NCBI GenBank assembly: GCA_964344215.1
Contig: CAYFMP010000007.1
Location: 1-64,000 of the forward strand
Direction of reading: 5' to 3'
Length of the DNA stretch: 64,000 bases
Source: CAYFMP01 sp964344215
GTDB lineage: Bacteria > Pseudomonadota > Alphaproteobacteria > Rhodospirillales > Casp-alpha2
Positions 25,435 through 33,496 of the stretch are shown piece after piece. A program made the position numbers and the translations under genes. The notes under the pieces are model-generated. The model ran no database searches and was not told where the DNA came from. It saw only the letters and a program-made list of their open reading frames with translations. How positions within the stretch are numbered: the stretch's first letter is position 1; each line of letters begins with the position of its first letter.

Positions 25435-25449
25435 TGGCACGGCGTATGC
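25435..25449 (+). promoter_or_regulatory. Sigma-54 (RpoN) -24/-12 promoter of glnBA
   Basis: TGGCAC at 25435-25440, five bases, then ATGC at 25446-25449 gives the GG and GC dinucleotides the required 12-bp offset, with one mismatch to TGGCAC-N5-TTGC. It lies about 95 bp before glnB. Sigma-54 control of glnBA is known in Rhodospirillum and Azospirillum. I could not identify NtrC sites upstream; the 5' part of the gap (25263-25434) otherwise shows nothing distinct. Confidence 0.7.
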
Positions 25450-25542
25450 GGTATCGCGTGTAAAGGAGAGCCGGCGCTTCGCAATGGAGGCCGGGCGCTT
25501 GCACGGAAACCGCACATTCACCAACGGACATTTAGCCCTGCC

Positions 25543-25881
25543 ATGAAGAAGATCGAAGCCGTCATCAAACCGTTCAAGCTCGACGAAGTGAAGGAAGCAC
25601 TGCACGAAGTCGGGCTGCAAGGGATCACCGTCCTCGAAGCCAAGGGGTTCGGACGCCAAAAAGGCCATACCGAGCTTTACCGGGGCGCCGAGTATGTGGT
25701 CGATTTCCTACCCAAGGTCAAACTCGAGATCGTCGTCGAGGACTCGATGCTGGAGCGCGCCGTCGAAGCCATTCAGCAGGCCGCCCACACCGGGCGCATC
25801 GGCGACGGCAAGATTTTCATCACTCCGGTCGAGGAAGCCATTCGCGTACGCACCGGGGAGCGCGGCAACGAGGCCATTTAG
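25543..25881 (+). CDS. glnB: Nitrogen regulatory protein PII
   Basis: This 112-residue trimeric signal protein senses 2-oxoglutarate and ATP/ADP and reports nitrogen status to GlnE and NtrB. Both PII signatures are present: the T-loop with uridylylation site Y51 (ELYRGAEYVVDFLPK), and the C-terminal TGRIGDGKIFITPVEEAIRVRTGE. The sequence starts MKKIEAVIKPFKLDEVKEAL. The upstream in-frame extension to 25342 covers the promoter region and is not coding. It sits 72 bp ahead of glnA behind a sigma-54 element, the standard alphaproteobacterial glnBA layout. Confidence 0.95.
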   Translation: MKKIEAVIKPFKLDEVKEALHEVGLQGITVLEAKGFGRQKGHTELYRGAEYVVDFLPKVKLEIVVEDSMLERAVEAIQQAAHTGRIGDGKIFITPVEEAIRVRTGERGNEAI

Positions 25882-25953
25882 GCGCACGCCGGAGCGCCGG
25901 ATTTTCATCTTTTCAACCGCCAAGCAAGGCACACACAATAAAGGAACCCCACC

Positions 25954-27378
25954 ATGTCACTGAACTGCAAAACCCCCGCGGACGTTCTCAAGGCCATCAA
26001 GGACCAGGACATCCCCTTCGTGGACCTGCGATTTACCGACCCGCGCGGTAAATGGCAGCACCTGACCATGACGTCCGAATTCATCGAGGACGATTCGTTC
26101 ACCGACGGCATCATGTTCGACGGCTCGTCGATCGCCGGGTGGAAGGCGATCAACGAATCCGACATGGCGTTGATCCCGGACGCGACAACCGCGGTGATGG
26201 ATCCGTTCGCGGCGCAACCGTCGATGGTCATGTTCTGCGACATTCTAGAGCCGACCACTGGCCAGGCCTACAACCGCGACCCGCGCTCCATCGCCAAGAA
26301 GGCCGAGGCCTACCTCGGCTCGACCGGCGTTGGCGACACCGCCTATTTCGGCCCGGAAGCCGAATTCTTCGTGTTCGACGACGTGCGTTTCGACGTCCAG
26401 ATGAACTCGTGCTTCTACGAGTTCGATTCGGAAGAAGGCCCCTATGTTTCGGGCAAGATCTTCGACGAAGGCGGCAACATCGGCCACCGCCCGTTGCCGA
26501 AGGGCGGTTATTTCCCGGTGCCGCCGGTCGACAGCGGCGCCGACCTCAGGGCCGAGATGGTCACCATCATGAAGGAGATGGGGCTCTCCATGGACAAGCA
26601 CCACCACGAGGTGGCGCCGAGCCAAGCCGAGCTCGGCTTGACCTTCGCGCCGCTGGTGCGCTGCGCCGACAACCTGCAAATCTACAAGTATTGCGTCCAC
26701 ATGGTGGCGCACACCTACGGCAAGACGGCGACCTTCATGCCGAAGCCGGTGGCCGGCGACAACGGGTCCGGGATGCACGTCCACCAGTCGATCTGGAAGG
26801 ACGGCAAGCCGACCTTCGCAGGCTCGGGTTATGCCGACCTGTCGGATACGGCGCTCCACTACATCGGCGGCATCATGGCCCACGCCAGGGCCATGAACGC
26901 CTTTGTCAACCCGACCACGAACAGCTACAAGCGGCTGATCCCGGGTTTCGAGGCGCCGGTGCTGCTCGCCTATTCGGCCCGCAACCGCTCGGCCGGCTGT
27001 CGCATCCCGTTCGTCACCAGCGCCGCCGGCAAGCGCGTCGAGGTCCGTTTCCCCGACCCGACCAGCAATCCGTACCTGGCCTTCACGGCGATGATGATGG
27101 CGGGTCTCGACGGCATCCAGAACAAGATCAATCCCGGCGACGCCATGGACAAGGACCTCTACGACCTGCCGCCGGAAGAGCTGGCCGACGTGCCGACCGT
27201 GTGCGGCTCGCTGCGCGAGGCCATCGACGCCTTGGACGCGGACCGTGATTTCCTCAAGAAAGGCGACGTCTTCTCGGACGACGCCATCGACGCCTACATG
27301 GACCTGAAGTGGGAGGAGATCTACAACTTCGAACACACCCCGCATCCGGTCGAGTTTCAGATGTACTATTCTTACTGA
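25954..27378 (+). CDS. glnA: Glutamine synthetase, type I
   Basis: This 474-residue dodecameric enzyme makes glutamine from glutamate, ammonia and ATP. Signatures are FDGSSIAGWKAINESDM, GPEAEFFVFDDV, the ATP site KPVAGDNGSGMHVHQSIW, NRSAGCRIPFV and VEVRFPDPTSNPYLAF. The adenylylation tyrosine lies in GDAMDKDLYDLPPEE (about residue 400), so GlnE control is expected. A ribosome site (AAAGGAA) precedes ATG at 25954. It is co-transcribed with glnB and followed by a strong terminator. Confidence 0.97.
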   Translation: MSLNCKTPADVLKAIKDQDIPFVDLRFTDPRGKWQHLTMTSEFIEDDSFTDGIMFDGSSIAGWKAINESDMALIPDATTAVMDPFAAQPSMVMFCDILEPTTGQAYNRDPRSIAKKAEAYLGSTGVGDTAYFGPEAEFFVFDDVRFDVQMNSCFYEFDSEEGPYVSGKIFDEGGNIGHRPLPKGGYFPVPPVDSGADLRAEMVTIMKEMGLSMDKHHHEVAPSQAELGLTFAPLVRCADNLQIYKYCVHMVAHTYGKTATFMPKPVAGDNGSGMHVHQSIWKDGKPTFAGSGYADLSDTALHYIGGIMAHARAMNAFVNPTTNSYKRLIPGFEAPVLLAYSARNRSAGCRIPFVTSAAGKRVEVRFPDPTSNPYLAFTAMMMAGLDGIQNKINPGDAMDKDLYDLPPEELADVPTVCGSLREAIDALDADRDFLKKGDVFSDDAIDAYMDLKWEEIYNFEHTPHPVEFQMYYSY

Positions 27379-27404
27379 GCTTCGCAAAGCGATAGTCCGA
27401 CAAC

Positions 27405-27439
27405 GGGCCGCCCCACTTCCGTGGGGCGGCCCATTTTTT
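27405..27439 (+). terminator. Rho-independent terminator after glnA
   Basis: A 12-bp perfect stem, GGGCCGCCCCAC (27405-27416) with GTGGGGCGGCCC (27421-27432), has a TTCC loop and is followed by A and six Ts (27434-27439). It closes the glnBA transcript. Confidence 0.93.
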
Positions 27440-27534
27440 CCAGATATCCACTTTGGAGAAGGTACCGAAAAGCGATCCGCAACCGACCTTGGATCCTTTT
27501 GCGCGAGCCCCGCGCCAAATATGGACAACTTCGT

Positions 27535-28119
27535 TCAATGCTCGGTGATGACGCCGTTCTCGAGGTGGAAGAAGAGGTCCTGCGGCTCGCCGAGCAAGCG
27601 GATCTGCTGTGGGGTGAGGTCGTCGTAGACGCCGCGCAGGGCCCGGCCCAAGGCGCCGTGCGAGACGACGATCATCTTGCCCTCGGCCTCGTCGAGCCAC
27701 GATTTGATGCGTTCCGTGACCATCACGAAGCTCTCGCCGCCGGGCATGGCGTGCCCCCAGTAGTCGGCCTTGCGCTTGGCCCATTCGCCCGGGTAGGCGG
27801 CGATGATCTGCTCGCGGTTCAAGCCCTCCCAGTTGCCGTAGCAGCGTTCCTTGAGGCGCTCGTCGGTCTCGATCTGCGCCGCGTCGTAACCGATCTCGCC
27901 GCAAACGATCTCGGCCGTCTTCATGGTGCGGCCCAGAGGGCTGGCAACGAAGCGGTACGAGGACGGATCGTCGAGCAGGTCCCTCAGCACCCGGCCGTGA
28001 CGATGCGCCTGGGCCAAGCCCTTTTCGGTCAACGCCGAATCCATCTGGCCCTGGTAACGGCCGTCGACGTTGGATTCTGTTTGGCCGTGGCGCAGCAGAT
28101 AAATCGAGTGATCGCGCAC
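27535..28119 (-). CDS. Histidine phosphatase family protein (phosphoglycerate-mutase-like)
   Basis: This 194-residue protein has the catalytic RHG motif at YLLRHGQTESN (H11), the second arginine region SPLGRTMKTAEI, the acid residue in ERCYGNWEG, and the second histidine in VVSHGALGRALRG. The family covers cofactor-dependent phosphoglycerate mutases, alpha-ribazole phosphatase and broad phosphatases; the exact substrate is unclear. The start is GTG at 28119 with AAGGAA upstream. It lies 39 bp after the small secreted gene on the same strand and may be co-transcribed with it. Confidence 0.82.
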   Translation of the reverse strand: MRDHSIYLLRHGQTESNVDGRYQGQMDSALTEKGLAQAHRHGRVLRDLLDDPSSYRFVASPLGRTMKTAEIVCGEIGYDAAQIETDERLKERCYGNWEGLNREQIIAAYPGEWAKRKADYWGHAMPGGESFVMVTERIKSWLDEAEGKMIVVSHGALGRALRGVYDDLTPQQIRLLGEPQDLFFHLENGVITEH

Positions 28120-28158
28120 CGCTTGACTTCCTTATTTTGGCTGGAACCGGCCGGCGTC

Positions 28159-28569
28159 TCAGCGCCTGGGCGGCAACTTGACCTTGACGGTGCGCTCGCC
28201 GTAGCCGTGCACCGAGTCGTGGGCCTGGATGATCACTTCAGTGACGCCGATCGGCACCTGCACGTTCGACAGGCTGCGGGTGAACGGCTGCTCGTCGACG
28301 TGCGGGTGATAGAGGACCCGGGTGCCGAGTTTCGTTCCATCGGCCATCAGAACCTCGAAGTTGTCGGCATAGTGCTTCCAGCCCTCGTCCTTGTGGAAGA
28401 CCGTCGCCGAGAAATTGTAGGTGCCGTTGGCGTTGGCCGACACGGTGGCGTCGAGAACGGCGGGCTCGCCGGCCATCGCCGAGGCGGCAACGATGCCACT
28501 TACGGCGACCCCGAAAACGACTCCGAACAACGGTCCAGTGAAGATACGAGTGCTGGCGAATCGTGTCAT
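28159..28569 (-). CDS. Conserved small periplasmic protein, function unknown
   Basis: This 136-residue protein has a signal peptide (about 1-34, ending AMAG). The mature part is a single beta-sandwich-like domain: TYNFSATVFHKDEGWKHYAD, VLYHPHVDEQPFTRSLSNV and VIIQAHDSVHGYGERTVKV. The His-rich stretches (YHPHVDE, AHDSVHGYG) could bind metal. Similar short secreted proteins are widespread among proteobacteria without assigned function; SoxZ-like or desulfoferrodoxin-like folds are possible but unproven. The ATG at 28569 is preferred, since the upstream extension to 28647 lacks a signal-like start. Confidence 0.6.
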   Translation of the reverse strand: MTRFASTRIFTGPLFGVVFGVAVSGIVAASAMAGEPAVLDATVSANANGTYNFSATVFHKDEGWKHYADNFEVLMADGTKLGTRVLYHPHVDEQPFTRSLSNVQVPIGVTEVIIQAHDSVHGYGERTVKVKLPPRR

Positions 28570-28649
28570 GGCGTCGGTTCTATACCCTCTTTTCAGGGTG
28601 CGCAAAATCACCCGGAACTTCAACCCCCTTGACTTTGGACACCGCATAT

Positions 28650-28664
28650 GTTCTTGTTATGTTC
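28650..28664 (+). promoter_or_regulatory. LexA (SOS) box of alphaproteobacterial type
   Basis: GTTC at 28650-28653 and GTTC at 28661-28664 are separated by exactly seven bases (TTGTTAT), the direct-repeat operator recognised by alphaproteobacterial LexA. It overlaps a possible -10 (TATGTT 28658-28663) that lies 17 bp from TTGGAC (28635-28640), so binding would block transcription rightward. It is 42 bp before the 25-residue ORF and 81 bp before the divergent secreted-protein gene. Confidence 0.65.
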
Positions 28665-28705
28665 TATTCCAAGCGAAAACGAGTTGGCCCGAGGAGGAAA
28701 AGCAA

Positions 28706-28783
28706 ATGACCACGTTGTTCAAGGAGTTCGCCGCTCTGGCCGCGGTGGTCGCGGCGACCTACGCCGGCATGCTGATCGGCTGA
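28706..28783 (+). CDS. 25-residue SOS-linked membrane microprotein (candidate)
   Basis: The frame reads MTTLFKEFAALAAVVAATY and ends AGMLIG. It has a short amphipathic start and one hydrophobic helix of about 18 residues. The ribosome site AGGAGG (28692-28697) is near-perfect and well spaced from ATG at 28706. The LexA box lies 42 bp upstream. Caulobacter SidA, a 29-residue SOS-induced membrane peptide that blocks division, is the obvious functional analogue, but I cannot claim sequence homology. The next gene is convergent, so this would be a one-gene SOS unit. Confidence 0.55.
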   Translation: MTTLFKEFAALAAVVAATYAGMLIG

Positions 28784-28854
28784 GAAAAGCAGCCAGAGCG
28801 CGCCTGACCAAAGAGGCGGTTCTGTCCGCACTTGAGATTCGGCGCTCCCATCTC

Positions 28855-29259
28855 CTACTCCTCCGGCGGCACCGGTCTCTTGTTGCCGTCCTCGTCCAAG
28901 GCAACGAAGGTGAACACCCCTTGCGTCACCTTGACGCGGCGGCCGGGTTCGTTGCGGCGCCGTACCCAGGCCTCGACCAGGACGGTGATCGAGGTCGTGC
29001 CGATGCGCTCGATATGGCCGTGACAGCAGACGATGTCGCCGACTTGCACCGGTTTGTGGAAAGAGAAGCCGTCGACGGCGATCGTCGCCACCCGGCCGCG
29101 CGCCCTGTCGGCGGCGACCAGGCCGCCGGCCACGTCCATCTGCGCCATCAGCCATCCGCCGAAGATGTCGCCGCTGGGGTTGGTGTCCGACGGCATCGCC
29201 AAGGTGCGGATGGCCAGTTCTCCTTTCGGCTCGGTGTCGGGCGCGGTGCTGTCGGACAT
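28855..29259 (-). CDS. Acyl-CoA thioesterase (YciA-like hotdog)
   Basis: This 134-residue hotdog-fold thioesterase contains the YciA signature: LAMPSDTNPSGDIFGGWLMA, with the catalytic Asp in PSGDIFGGW, then DGFSFHKPVQVGDIVCCHG and TQGVFTFVALDEDG. YciA-type enzymes hydrolyse short- and medium-chain acyl-CoAs in the cytoplasm. ATG at 29259 follows GAGGAG; a start nine codons upstream is less well placed. It is divergent from parE, and a 5-bp inverted repeat CACAA-N4-TTGTG (29282-29295) lies in the shared region. Confidence 0.88.
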   Translation of the reverse strand: MSDSTAPDTEPKGELAIRTLAMPSDTNPSGDIFGGWLMAQMDVAGGLVAADRARGRVATIAVDGFSFHKPVQVGDIVCCHGHIERIGTTSITVLVEAWVRRRNEPGRRVKVTQGVFTFVALDEDGNKRPVPPEE

Positions 29260-29406
29260 GCGGATGGTCTCCTCAAAAAAACACAATATCTTGTGAATTT
29301 CTCAGTGTATATCTACTGTATCGTGCTTGCGAAGGCCGTTCGGGCTTTCTACCATGCGCCCCGGCCGGTAACCACGAGGGAGCGCTTACGAGCAGGATAA
29401 CCACGG

Positions 29407-31572
29407 ATGAGCGATCTTTTCCAGCAGGCTGACGCCCGCGAAGCGGCCGGTAAGGACCGTGGCGCGGCGGTCGCCAAGACGGCGGCGAAGCCCCAGAAAA
29501 ATGCCGAGGACAAGAAGGCCGCGGCAGCGAAGAAACCGGCCGCCAAGAAATCGGCCTCCGGCAAGACCGCCAGAGCCCCGGCAAGAGCGGCGGCCAAGCG
29601 GACCGGCAAGGTCTCGGGCAACGGCGCCTATTCGGCCAAGGACATCGAGGTCCTCGAAGGCCTGGAACCGGTGCGGCGGCGGCCCGGCATGTATATCGGC
29701 GGCACCGACGAGCGCGCCCTGCACCACCTGGCCGCGGAGATCCTGGATAACGCCATGGACGAGGCGGTGGCCGGCCACGCCAGCCGCATCGAGCTCGAAC
29801 TCAGGGCCGACAACAGCGTCGCCGTCACCGACAACGGCCGCGGCATCCCGGTCGATCCGCATCCCAAGTTCAAGAACAAGTCCGCCCTCGAGGTGATCCT
29901 GACGACGCTGCACTCGGGCGGCAAGTTCGGCGGCGCGGCTTACGAGACCTCGGGCGGCCTGCACGGGGTCGGGCTGTCGGTCGTCAACGCCCTGTCCGAC
30001 GTCCTCGACATCGAGGTGGCGCGGGATCGGAAACTGTGGACGCAGTCCTACAAACGCGGCGCGCCGGGCGGCCCGCTGAAGGAGGCCGGTGCTGTCAGCA
30101 ACCGGCGCGGCACCACCGTTGTTTTCCACCCCGATCCGAAAATCTTCGACCGCACCCGGTTCCGCCCCGCCTTGCTCTATCGCATGGCGCGCTCAAAGGC
30201 GTACTTGTTCCGCGGCGTCGAAATCCGCTGGTCGTGCGACGAAAGGCTGATCGGCAAGGACGACGGAACGCCGGCCAAGGCCATCCTGCACTTCCCGGGC
30301 GGGCTGTCGGATTACCTGGCCTCGGTGCTGGGCGAGCGCAAGACAATCGTCGCCGACTCCTTCGCGGGCGAAGCCAAGCTCAACGGCGGTTCGGGCAAGG
30401 TCGAATGGGCCGTCGCCTGGCCGCTCGACGAGGACGATTTCCTCAACTCCTACTGCAACACGGTGCCGACGCCGCAGGGCGGCACCCACGAAGCCGGCCT
30501 GCGCGCCGCCCTGGCCAAGGGGCTCAGGGCCTACGGCGAACTCACCAACGTCAAGCAGGCCTCGAAGATCACCGCCGACGACGTGCTCGGCGGCGCTTGC
30601 GTGATGCTGTCGGTGTTCATCCACGACCCGCAGTTCCAGGGCCAGACCAAGGAGCGGCTGGCGACGCCGGAAGCGCAGCGCCTGGTCGAGACCTCGGTGC
30701 GCGACCATTTCGACCACTGGCTGTCGGGCGCGCCGGACGCCGCCAAGGCGTTGCTGCAGCACGTCGTCGAGCGGGCCGAAATGCGCCTCAAGAAACGCCA
30801 CGACAAGAAGCTGAAACGGCAATCGGCGACCCGCAAGCTGCGCCTGCCGGGCAAGCTTTCGGACTGCACCCGCAGCACCGCCGAAGGCACCGAGCTCTAT
30901 CTGGTCGAGGGCGATTCGGCCGGCGGTTCGGCCAAGCAGGCGCGCGATCGCGAGACCCAGGCCATCCTTCCCTTGCGCGGCAAGATCCTCAACGTCGCCA
31001 GCGCCACTGCCGACAAGCTACGCGCCAACCAGGAACTGCACGATTTAATCGAGGCGCTGGGCTGCGGCACCGGTGATTCGTTCATGGAGGACGATCTCCG
31101 TTACGAGAAGGTGATCATCATGACCGACGCCGATGTCGATGGCGCCCACATTGCTTCGCTACTGATGACGTTTTTCTTTAAGGAAATGCCACAACTTATT
31201 GAAACGGAACACCTTTATATCGCCATGCCGCCGCTATACCGGCTGTCGCAGGGGGGCAAGACGGCGTACGCCCGCGACGACGCCCACAAGGACGAACTGC
31301 TGGCGAAAGAGTTCACCGGGCGCGGCCGTGTCGAGATCAGCCGCTTCAAGGGCTTGGGCGAGATGCCGCCGGCCCAGCTCAAGGAAACCACCATGGACCC
31401 GGCCGGCCGCACCCTACTCCGGGTCACCGTGCCGTCGGGCCACAACGACGCCGAACGCCTCGAGGCCAAATCGACGGCGCGGCTGGTCGAGGCGCTGATG
31501 GGCAAGAAGCCCGAACTGCGCTTCAAGTACATCCAGGAACACGCCGAATTCGTCGAGGACGTGGATATCTAG
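29407..31572 (+). CDS. parE: DNA topoisomerase IV subunit B
   Basis: This 721-residue ATPase subunit of topoisomerase IV decatenates daughter chromosomes together with ParC. The GHKL ATPase signatures are EILDNAMDEA, TDNGRGIPVD and SGGLHGVGLSVVNALS. The Toprim signatures are LVEGDSAGGSAKQARDR, PLRGKILNV and MTDADVDGAHIASLL, and the end reads YIQEHAEFVEDVDI as in ParE rather than GyrB. Residues 24-70 form an unusual Ala/Lys-rich tail resembling histone H1 (AAAAKKPAAKKSASGKTARA) before the conserved YSAKDIEVLEGLEPVR. It is monocistronic. Confidence 0.93.
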   Translation: MSDLFQQADAREAAGKDRGAAVAKTAAKPQKNAEDKKAAAAKKPAAKKSASGKTARAPARAAAKRTGKVSGNGAYSAKDIEVLEGLEPVRRRPGMYIGGTDERALHHLAAEILDNAMDEAVAGHASRIELELRADNSVAVTDNGRGIPVDPHPKFKNKSALEVILTTLHSGGKFGGAAYETSGGLHGVGLSVVNALSDVLDIEVARDRKLWTQSYKRGAPGGPLKEAGAVSNRRGTTVVFHPDPKIFDRTRFRPALLYRMARSKAYLFRGVEIRWSCDERLIGKDDGTPAKAILHFPGGLSDYLASVLGERKTIVADSFAGEAKLNGGSGKVEWAVAWPLDEDDFLNSYCNTVPTPQGGTHEAGLRAALAKGLRAYGELTNVKQASKITADDVLGGACVMLSVFIHDPQFQGQTKERLATPEAQRLVETSVRDHFDHWLSGAPDAAKALLQHVVERAEMRLKKRHDKKLKRQSATRKLRLPGKLSDCTRSTAEGTELYLVEGDSAGGSAKQARDRETQAILPLRGKILNVASATADKLRANQELHDLIEALGCGTGDSFMEDDLRYEKVIIMTDADVDGAHIASLLMTFFFKEMPQLIETEHLYIAMPPLYRLSQGGKTAYARDDAHKDELLAKEFTGRGRVEISRFKGLGEMPPAQLKETTMDPAGRTLLRVTVPSGHNDAERLEAKSTARLVEALMGKKPELRFKYIQEHAEFVEDVDI

Positions 31573-31584
31573 GCGCCGCGCGCC

Positions 31585-32538
31585 TCACTCCTCCAGCCCG
31601 GCCTCTTCCGGCAGCCCCAGCATCAGGTTCATGTTCTGCACGGCCTGGCCCGAGGCGCCCTTGCCGAGATTGTCGATGACGCCGGCGATCATGACTTGAC
31701 CAGCCTCGGCATTGGCGAAGACGTAGAGGCGCAACTCGTTGGTGCCGTTCAGCAATTCCGGCTCGAGGCGGTCGACGGCGGCGGCTTCGTCGAGATCGGC
31801 GACGGTGACGAAACGGCATCCCCGGTAATGGGCTGCCAGCGCCGCGTGCACATCCAAAGGTGTCGGCGAACCGGACAGAAGCCTAAGATGCAGCGGCACC
31901 TGGACGATCATGCCCTGGGCGTAGCGACCGACCGAGGGGACGAACAGCGGCGGCCCGGCCAGACCGCTCCAACAGGTGATCTCCGGCAGGTGCTTGTGGC
32001 TCAAGGATAGCCCGTAGGCGAAAAACGGCGCTTCCGTGTAATCGGCCGAGGCCTCGTCCTCGAACGCCGCGATCAGCCCCTTGCCGCCGCCGGAATAGCC
32101 GGAAACCGCGTTGATCGAGACCGGGTAGTCCGCCGCCAGCAGGCCGGCGGCGACCAGCGGATGCAGGATGGCGACCGATGTCAGCGCGTAACAACCCGGG
32201 TTGGCGACCCGCTTGGCGGCGGCAATACGACCGGCCTGATCGGAGTCGAGCTCGGGAAAGCCGTAGACCCAACCCTCGGCCACCCGGTGGGCGGTCGAGG
32301 CGTCGATGACCCGGACGTCTTCGTTGTCGATCATGCCGACCGCCTCGACGGCGGCCGCGTCCGGCAGGCAGAGGATGACCAGGTCGGCACCGTTCAGGGC
32401 CTCGCGGCGGGCGGCAGCGTCCTTGCGCCTATCGTCAGGCAGGCTGATCAGCTTGATGTCGGCTCGCTTTTCGAGCCGGGCCTTGATCTGCAGTCCCGTC
32501 GTTCCGGCCTCGCCGTCGATGAAAACCTTTGCCGCCAT
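31585..32538 (-). CDS. argC: N-acetyl-gamma-glutamyl-phosphate reductase, type 2
   Basis: This 317-residue NADPH-dependent reductase carries out the third step of arginine synthesis. It shows FIDGEAGTTGLQI at the nucleotide site, the catalytic cysteine C116 in VANPGCYALTSV, AVSGYSGGGKGLI, and the substrate His region LSLSHKHLPEI. The short length and GEAGTTG start assign it to the type-2 ArgC family common in Alphaproteobacteria. ArgC is often linked to rpsI in this class, and rplM-rpsI lies 1 kb away with the same orientation, a LysE-type gene intervening. Confidence 0.93.
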   Translation of the reverse strand: MAAKVFIDGEAGTTGLQIKARLEKRADIKLISLPDDRRKDAAARREALNGADLVILCLPDAAAVEAVGMIDNEDVRVIDASTAHRVAEGWVYGFPELDSDQAGRIAAAKRVANPGCYALTSVAILHPLVAAGLLAADYPVSINAVSGYSGGGKGLIAAFEDEASADYTEAPFFAYGLSLSHKHLPEITCWSGLAGPPLFVPSVGRYAQGMIVQVPLHLRLLSGSPTPLDVHAALAAHYRGCRFVTVADLDEAAAVDRLEPELLNGTNELRLYVFANAEAGQVMIAGVIDNLGKGASGQAVQNMNLMLGLPEEAGLEE

Positions 32539-32552
32539 TGCACCGATCCTCG

Positions 32553-32586
32553 AAAAAATTAAGGGCGCCTCCCGGAGAAGACGCCC
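32553..32586 (-). terminator. Rho-independent terminator downstream of the LysE-family gene
   Basis: On the minus strand a stem of GGGCGTCTTC with GGAGGCGCCC (10 pairs counting wobbles; plus-strand 32563-32586) is followed by TTAATTTTTT (32553-32562). It lies about 150 bp after the LysE-family stop and just before argC, separating the two transcripts. Confidence 0.75.
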
Positions 32587-32734
32587 ACCATCATGGCATC
32601 CCGTGTTCCCGGGACTCTACAATTCCAACTGGTACAGGCCTCGTCGCATTGATTCGATTTCCCCGTCGCAATAAGAGGTCAAGCGCTTCATACCATGATA
32701 CCGTCCGCCTGCCAAACGATCTCGGCGCGCCCTA

Positions 32735-33346
32735 TCACCGCTCGGCCAGGGCCAGTTTCGCCCCCAACGCCACGAAGGCGCCGGCGAACAGGCGCCTGAC
32801 CCAGGCCATAACGGCGGGTCGCGTAACGATGCGGTCGCGTACGGCGGCCGCGAACAAGCCGTAGACGATGAAAACGGCAAGCGTCATCGCCATGAACACG
32901 CCGCCCAATCCGACCATCTTCCATGCCGCCCGAGCCTCCGTCCCGGAAACGAACTGCGGGAGAAAGGCGAGGAAGAACATGGAGAGCTTGGGGTTGAGGA
33001 TATTGATCAGCGCCCCCTTGACGATGATCTCCCGGCCGGACCGTCTGTCGACCTTGCCCTCGACCGACAAAGCGCCTTTTTCACGAAGCGCCCCCCAGGC
33101 CATGTAAAGGAGGTAGGCGACACCGGCGATCTTGGCGGCTTGGAAGGCGATGGCGCTGGCGTGAAGGAGCGCCGCCAGGCCGAGAATGGCGGACAACAGA
33201 TGCGGCACGATGCCGAAGGTGCAGCCGATCGCCGCGTAAACGCTGCCGAGCGCGCCCCGCGAAAGACCGTACGCGAGAGTGTAGAGAACGCCTGTTCCGG
33301 GCGCGACGACGACGATGAACGACGTAACCAGGAACTCGATACTCAT
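32735..33346 (-). CDS. LysE/RhtB family amino-acid exporter
   Basis: This 203-residue protein has six predicted membrane helices and the LysE-family start TSFIVVVAPGTGVLYTLAYGL (PG-T motif), then LYMAWGALREKG and FLNPKLSMFFLAFLPQF-like NILNPKLSMFFLAFLPQF. The family exports lysine, threonine, homoserine and similar solutes at the inner membrane; specificity is not readable. ATG at 33346 begins MSIEFLVTSF. It lies between the ribosomal operon and argC on the same strand, bounded by terminators on both sides. Confidence 0.88.
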   Translation of the reverse strand: MSIEFLVTSFIVVVAPGTGVLYTLAYGLSRGALGSVYAAIGCTFGIVPHLLSAILGLAALLHASAIAFQAAKIAGVAYLLYMAWGALREKGALSVEGKVDRRSGREIIVKGALINILNPKLSMFFLAFLPQFVSGTEARAAWKMVGLGGVFMAMTLAVFIVYGLFAAAVRDRIVTRPAVMAWVRRLFAGAFVALGAKLALAER

Positions 33347-33445
33347 GGAATACCCTTTTCGACCGGAAGGATAGGCGCTACCGGGGCATCATCCTACCGG
33401 AAACAGACCGCGAAGGAAGTCCGAACGATGCGGCGAGAGCAAATG

Positions 33446-33469
33446 AAAAAGGCCGCCTGCAGGCGGCCC
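33446..33469 (-). terminator. Rho-independent terminator of the rplM-rpsI operon
   Basis: A perfect 18-bp palindrome, GGCCGCCTGCAGGCGGCC (33451-33468), is followed on the minus strand by five Ts (33450-33446). It sits about 30 bp after the rpsI stop and closes the ribosomal operon. Confidence 0.9.
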
Positions 33470-33496
33470 TTCTCGAAACCCGGTTCCGCAAACGCA

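Noticed and set aside
29282..29295. CACAA-N4-TTGTG repeat as a defined operator for parE or the thioesterase
   Set aside because: Short inverted repeats of this size occur by chance. No regulator or conserved motif supports it, so it is mentioned only in the gene entry.
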